A stretch of 6,428 nt of DNA. Source: Rhizobiaceae bacterium. GTDB taxonomy: Bacteria > Pseudomonadota > Alphaproteobacteria > Rhizobiales > Rhizobiaceae. The stretch is taken from the NCBI GenBank assembly GCA_028865845.1, contig JAGWJK010000256.1, positions 1-6,428 on the forward strand, given 5' to 3'. The translations under genes were made by a program, and so were the position numbers. Below are positions 5,121-6,428 of this stretch, in pieces (the stretch's first letter is position 1; each line of letters begins with the position of its first letter). Below the pieces are notes generated by a model. That model was given only the letters and a program-made list of their open reading frames with translations. It ran no database searches and was not told where the DNA came from.

Positions 5121-6122
5121 TTAGGCCGGCGATGGTCTGGATCTTTGCCAGCTCATCGCCCGCATCAGATTGCGCGTCGGCTTTTCGATCGCCTCGTAAG
5201 CACAGATGCCCAGGAGCGTGCCGAAGATGACGCTGATGAAAATCGCGACATCCGCAGGCATCTGCCCCGTCACGGCGAATCTTGCGATCACCGAGACGGC
5301 GAGCGTGTGCCAGAGATAGATCGAATAGGAGCTGTTGCCGAGGTATGTGAGTATCGGGATGTTCGGCAGACTGCCGCTCTGTTCCAGCGATACCACGCCG
5401 AGCACCAGGGCAAGGGCAAGCGGGCCGCAATTGATCTCGCTGAATGCGAGGCCGAAGATTTCGATCGTCGCAAAGCCGGCAAGCGCGACGATCACCAGCA
5501 CAAGGCCGGTGAAGGCGCCAGGGATTTTTCCCGACAGCCAGAATTGCGCCAGGATCGCACCGGCCACGAATTCGAGGATGATCGGACGCGTGTAGGTGAG
5601 AAGCAGCGGCGACTGCGGCTTGAAAATAAGTCCGGCAGCAACCATGCACAGAAAGATGGCGGACATCACCCAAAGCCGGAGGTTCTGCCGCAGGAACAGG
5701 GTCGCGGCAAAGACGACGTAGAAGAACATCTCGAAATCCAGCGTCCATCCCTGAACGAGAACAGGCCAGATTTCGCCGTTGCTCGGCGAGCGCACGGGGA
5801 TGAAGAATAGCGAGCCAAGGATATGACCGGCGGTCAGCTTGAGGCTGGGAAACAGGCCGACCAATGCACCGATGACCATGATCGCCGTGACGATCCAGTA
5901 GGATGGTGCAATACGTTGCACGCGATCGAGGAAAAATCGCGTCGGACTAACCGGCCGGCGCTCGCTCATCGTCCACATGATGAAGCCGCTGATGACGAAG
6001 AAGACGTCGACCCCGGCAGCCCCGATGCGGAAATGACCGCCTGTACGCTCTGCTGCATGAAAGACCACGACGGCAAGTGCAGCGAAGGCGCGCAGATATT
6101 GAATGCCATAAAGTGTCTTCAT
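5121..6122 (-). CDS. Acyltransferase family 3 membrane protein (ExoZ/OafA-like)
   Basis: This 333-residue multi-spanning inner-membrane protein matches the usual size of ExoZ-type O-acyltransferases, which transfer acetyl groups to polysaccharide or lipopolysaccharide sugars. The first helix carries QYLRAFAALAVVVFHA (8-23), whose His 22 is the expected catalytic residue. GVDVFFVISGFIMW is at 37-50 and the basic loop RFFLDRVQRIAPSYW at 62-76. The signature QGWTLDFEMFFY at 124-135 is typical of the ExoZ branch. LGNSSYSIYLWH at 261-272 and YEAIEKPTRN at 309-318 close the domain. There is no SGNH esterase domain, which separates it from the longer OafA type. The start ATG overlaps the stop of the upstream ligase-like gene by ATGA, so the two are translationally coupled. 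The acceptor polysaccharide is not identifiable here. It ends 6 nt from the convergent anti-sigma gene. Confidence 0.93.
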   Translation of the reverse strand: MKTLYGIQYLRAFAALAVVVFHAAERTGGHFRIGAAGVDVFFVISGFIMWTMSERRPVSPTRFFLDRVQRIAPSYWIVTAIMVIGALVGLFPSLKLTAGHILGSLFFIPVRSPSNGEIWPVLVQGWTLDFEMFFYVVFAATLFLRQNLRLWVMSAIFLCMVAAGLIFKPQSPLLLTYTRPIILEFVAGAILAQFWLSGKIPGAFTGLVLVIVALAGFATIEIFGLAFSEINCGPLALALVLGVVSLEQSGSLPNIPILTYLGNSSYSIYLWHTLAVSVIARFAVTGQMPADVAIFISVIFGTLLGICAYEAIEKPTRNLMRAMSWQRSRPSPA

Positions 6123-6428
6123 CGGCTGATCCGCGGTTCCCAGTTTGCCGGTTGCGCAAATTCCATCCGGTCATTTGGGATAAATGGCATTCTCCGCGAT
6201 GCGCGCGCCGTCATGGATAGCTTTCCTGCTGTGAAGTAAAATAGAAACGAGCCGACATGGTAGGGGTTAAGAATGTCGATCTCGACGAAGGCGCGAAACA
6301 GAAGCAGTGCCGCCATGCCGAACAGGACGTAGGACTCGTTGTTTCTGATATCGCTGAGAAACCGTTTCAGGTGGCCGATGACGGTAATGAGCAATATGCC
6401 CGCGAGCAGGCTCACGCCGATCAGGCCG
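6119..6428 (-). CDS. C-terminal end of a probable O-antigen ligase/ExoQ-like membrane protein (partial)
   Basis: The frame is open from the window edge to TGA at 6121-6119, giving 102 visible residues of a gene whose start lies beyond 6428. A GTG inside the frame is not a credible start, because the hydrophobic reading continues upstream of it. The segment shows a membrane helix (SLLAGILLITVIGHLKRFL), a short polar loop, then a helix with LLLFRAFVEIDILNPYHVGS and a final hydrophobic LFYFTAGKL. The R-x-F/L-V-E-x-D/x-hydrophobic pattern before the last helix is typical of the C-terminus of Wzy_C/O-antigen ligase and ExoQ polymerase-like proteins. The last 30 residues are a hydrophilic tail without recognisable motif. 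Coupling with the acyltransferase supports a polysaccharide role. The assignment is moderate because most of the protein is missing. Confidence 0.6.
   Translation of the reverse strand, partial: GLIGVSLLAGILLITVIGHLKRFLSDIRNNESYVLFGMAALLLFRAFVEIDILNPYHVGSFLFYFTAGKLSMTARASRRMPFIPNDRMEFAQPANWEPRISR

Noticed and set aside
5145..5810. A 221-codon plus-strand frame opposite the acyltransferase gene
   Set aside because: The translation is highly charged and low in hydrophobic residues, with no motif, while the minus strand encodes a clear acyltransferase-3 protein.

Overview
The window looks like chromosome or large-replicon DNA of an alphaproteobacterium, most likely a member of the Rhizobiales (Rhizobium/Agrobacterium type). 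This rests on the GC-rich codon use, the RbsC-type sugar ABC transporter, the ECF sigma/anti-sigma pair next to secreted proteins, and the ExoZ-like acyltransferase. The species assignment is an inference from gene content; no 16S or other marker is present.

Layout. Positions 1-1188 (+) hold the tail of a sugar ABC transporter operon: the last 61 codons of an RbsA/XylG-type ATPase, then a complete RbsC-type permease. A strong hairpin follows (1204-1240). Positions 1262-1660 (+) hold what looks like a decaying ParDE toxin-antitoxin locus: a complete but odd-looking ParD-like antitoxin frame, then a ParE remnant with a frameshift, an internal deletion and no C-terminal half. Positions 1673-5114 (+) hold a tight four-gene cassette: a secreted DUF305 protein with a Met-rich tail, a secreted seven-bladed YVTN beta-propeller protein, an ECF sigma factor, and its membrane-anchored anti-sigma factor. 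A candidate ECF-type promoter lies just upstream of the first gene, and a 13-bp perfect hairpin separates the two secreted-protein genes from the regulatory pair. Positions 5121-6428 (-) hold a convergent polysaccharide pair: the C-terminal end of a probable O-antigen-ligase/ExoQ-like membrane protein overlapping by 4 nt (ATGA) with a complete acyltransferase-3 (ExoZ/OafA-like) gene.

How the parts may work together. The sigma factor would be held at the inner membrane by the anti-sigma factor and, once released, could transcribe the DUF305/propeller genes and itself. The His-rich DUF305 motif and the Met-rich tail suggest a periplasmic metal (copper-like) role, but the inducing signal cannot be read from the sequence. 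The acyltransferase and ligase-like genes would act on a surface or exported polysaccharide and appear unrelated to the sigma cassette. The clearest oddities are the ParDE relic, the candidate autoregulatory promoter, and the hairpin inside the cassette.
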